Source of the DNA: Alistipes sp. CAG:514 | GTDB taxonomy: Bacteria > Bacteroidota > Bacteroidia > Bacteroidales > UBA932 | Assembly: GCA_000431015.1 (NCBI GenBank) | Contig: HF986047.1 | Span: 12,094 to 26,329 of the forward strand | DNA: 14,236 bases | Direction: 5' to 3' | Shown: in pieces, positions 14,220 to 14,236 of the stretch | Layout of the letters: every line of letters begins with the position of its first letter | How positions within the stretch are numbered: the first letter of the stretch is position 1 | Position numbers and translations under genes: made by a program | Notes under the pieces: model-generated | What the model was told of the DNA's origin: nothing | Seen by the model: only the letters and a program-made list of their open reading frames with translations | Databases searched by the model: none

Positions 14220-14236
14220 CCTCCCCTCGGGGGAGG
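14220..14236. repeat. GC-rich palindrome at the window edge
   Basis: CCTCCCC-TCG-GGGGAGG is a perfect 7-bp inverted repeat that reaches the last base and so may be longer. It lies about 70 nt upstream of argC. It could be the terminator of the upstream gene or a dispersed intergenic repeat. Confidence 0.5.

Overview
The window looks like chromosomal DNA of an anaerobic Bacteroidota (Bacteroidales-like) bacterium. The main reasons are surface proteins of Bacteroidales type (PCMD-domain proteins, a lipoprotein signal, small beta-barrels), a Bacteroides-style NrdD/NrdG pair, a DUF5020/Tsx-like outer-membrane channel, an ArgF' of the succinylornithine transcarbamylase type, and -7 boxes resembling TAnnTTTG. 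Base composition is clearly GC-leaning, so a high-GC gut or rumen lineage is more likely than a typical Bacteroides. Genus cannot be assigned from the sequence.

Layout. (1) Positions 1-4284, plus strand: a tightly packed cluster of four cell-envelope genes. A PCMD-domain protein (5' end outside the window) is followed by two paralogous small outer-membrane beta-barrels and a second, complete PCMD lipoprotein. Every junction is only 2-3 nt. (2) 4372-7091, minus strand: nrdD and nrdG, the oxygen-sensitive class III ribonucleotide reductase and its radical-SAM activase, with a ~190-nt upstream region rich in small inverted repeats. (3) 7282-10133: a purine-salvage divergon. An outer-membrane Tsx-like channel and an inner-membrane NCS2/AzgA purine permease run leftward, and an adenine phosphoribosyltransferase runs rightward from the same 114-bp intergenic region. 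Together they would move purines across both membranes and convert adenine to AMP. (4) 10179-14151, minus strand: the arginine operon argC-argD-argF'-argB. It encodes the steps from N-acyl-glutamate to N-acyl-citrulline, except first acylation. ArgF' has Pro at position 90, the residue known to give N-succinylornithine specificity, so the intermediates are probably succinylated rather than acetylated.

Points of most interest: the PCMD-barrel-barrel-PCMD cluster, which has no known function and could be a surface assembly; a four-copy GTAC-centred repeat between argF' and argB that can form two mutually exclusive hairpins; and a strong excess of the hexamer GAATAT/ATATTC across the window (about 33 sites by hand count). 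I found no CRISPR array, insertion sequence, rRNA or convincing tRNA gene.
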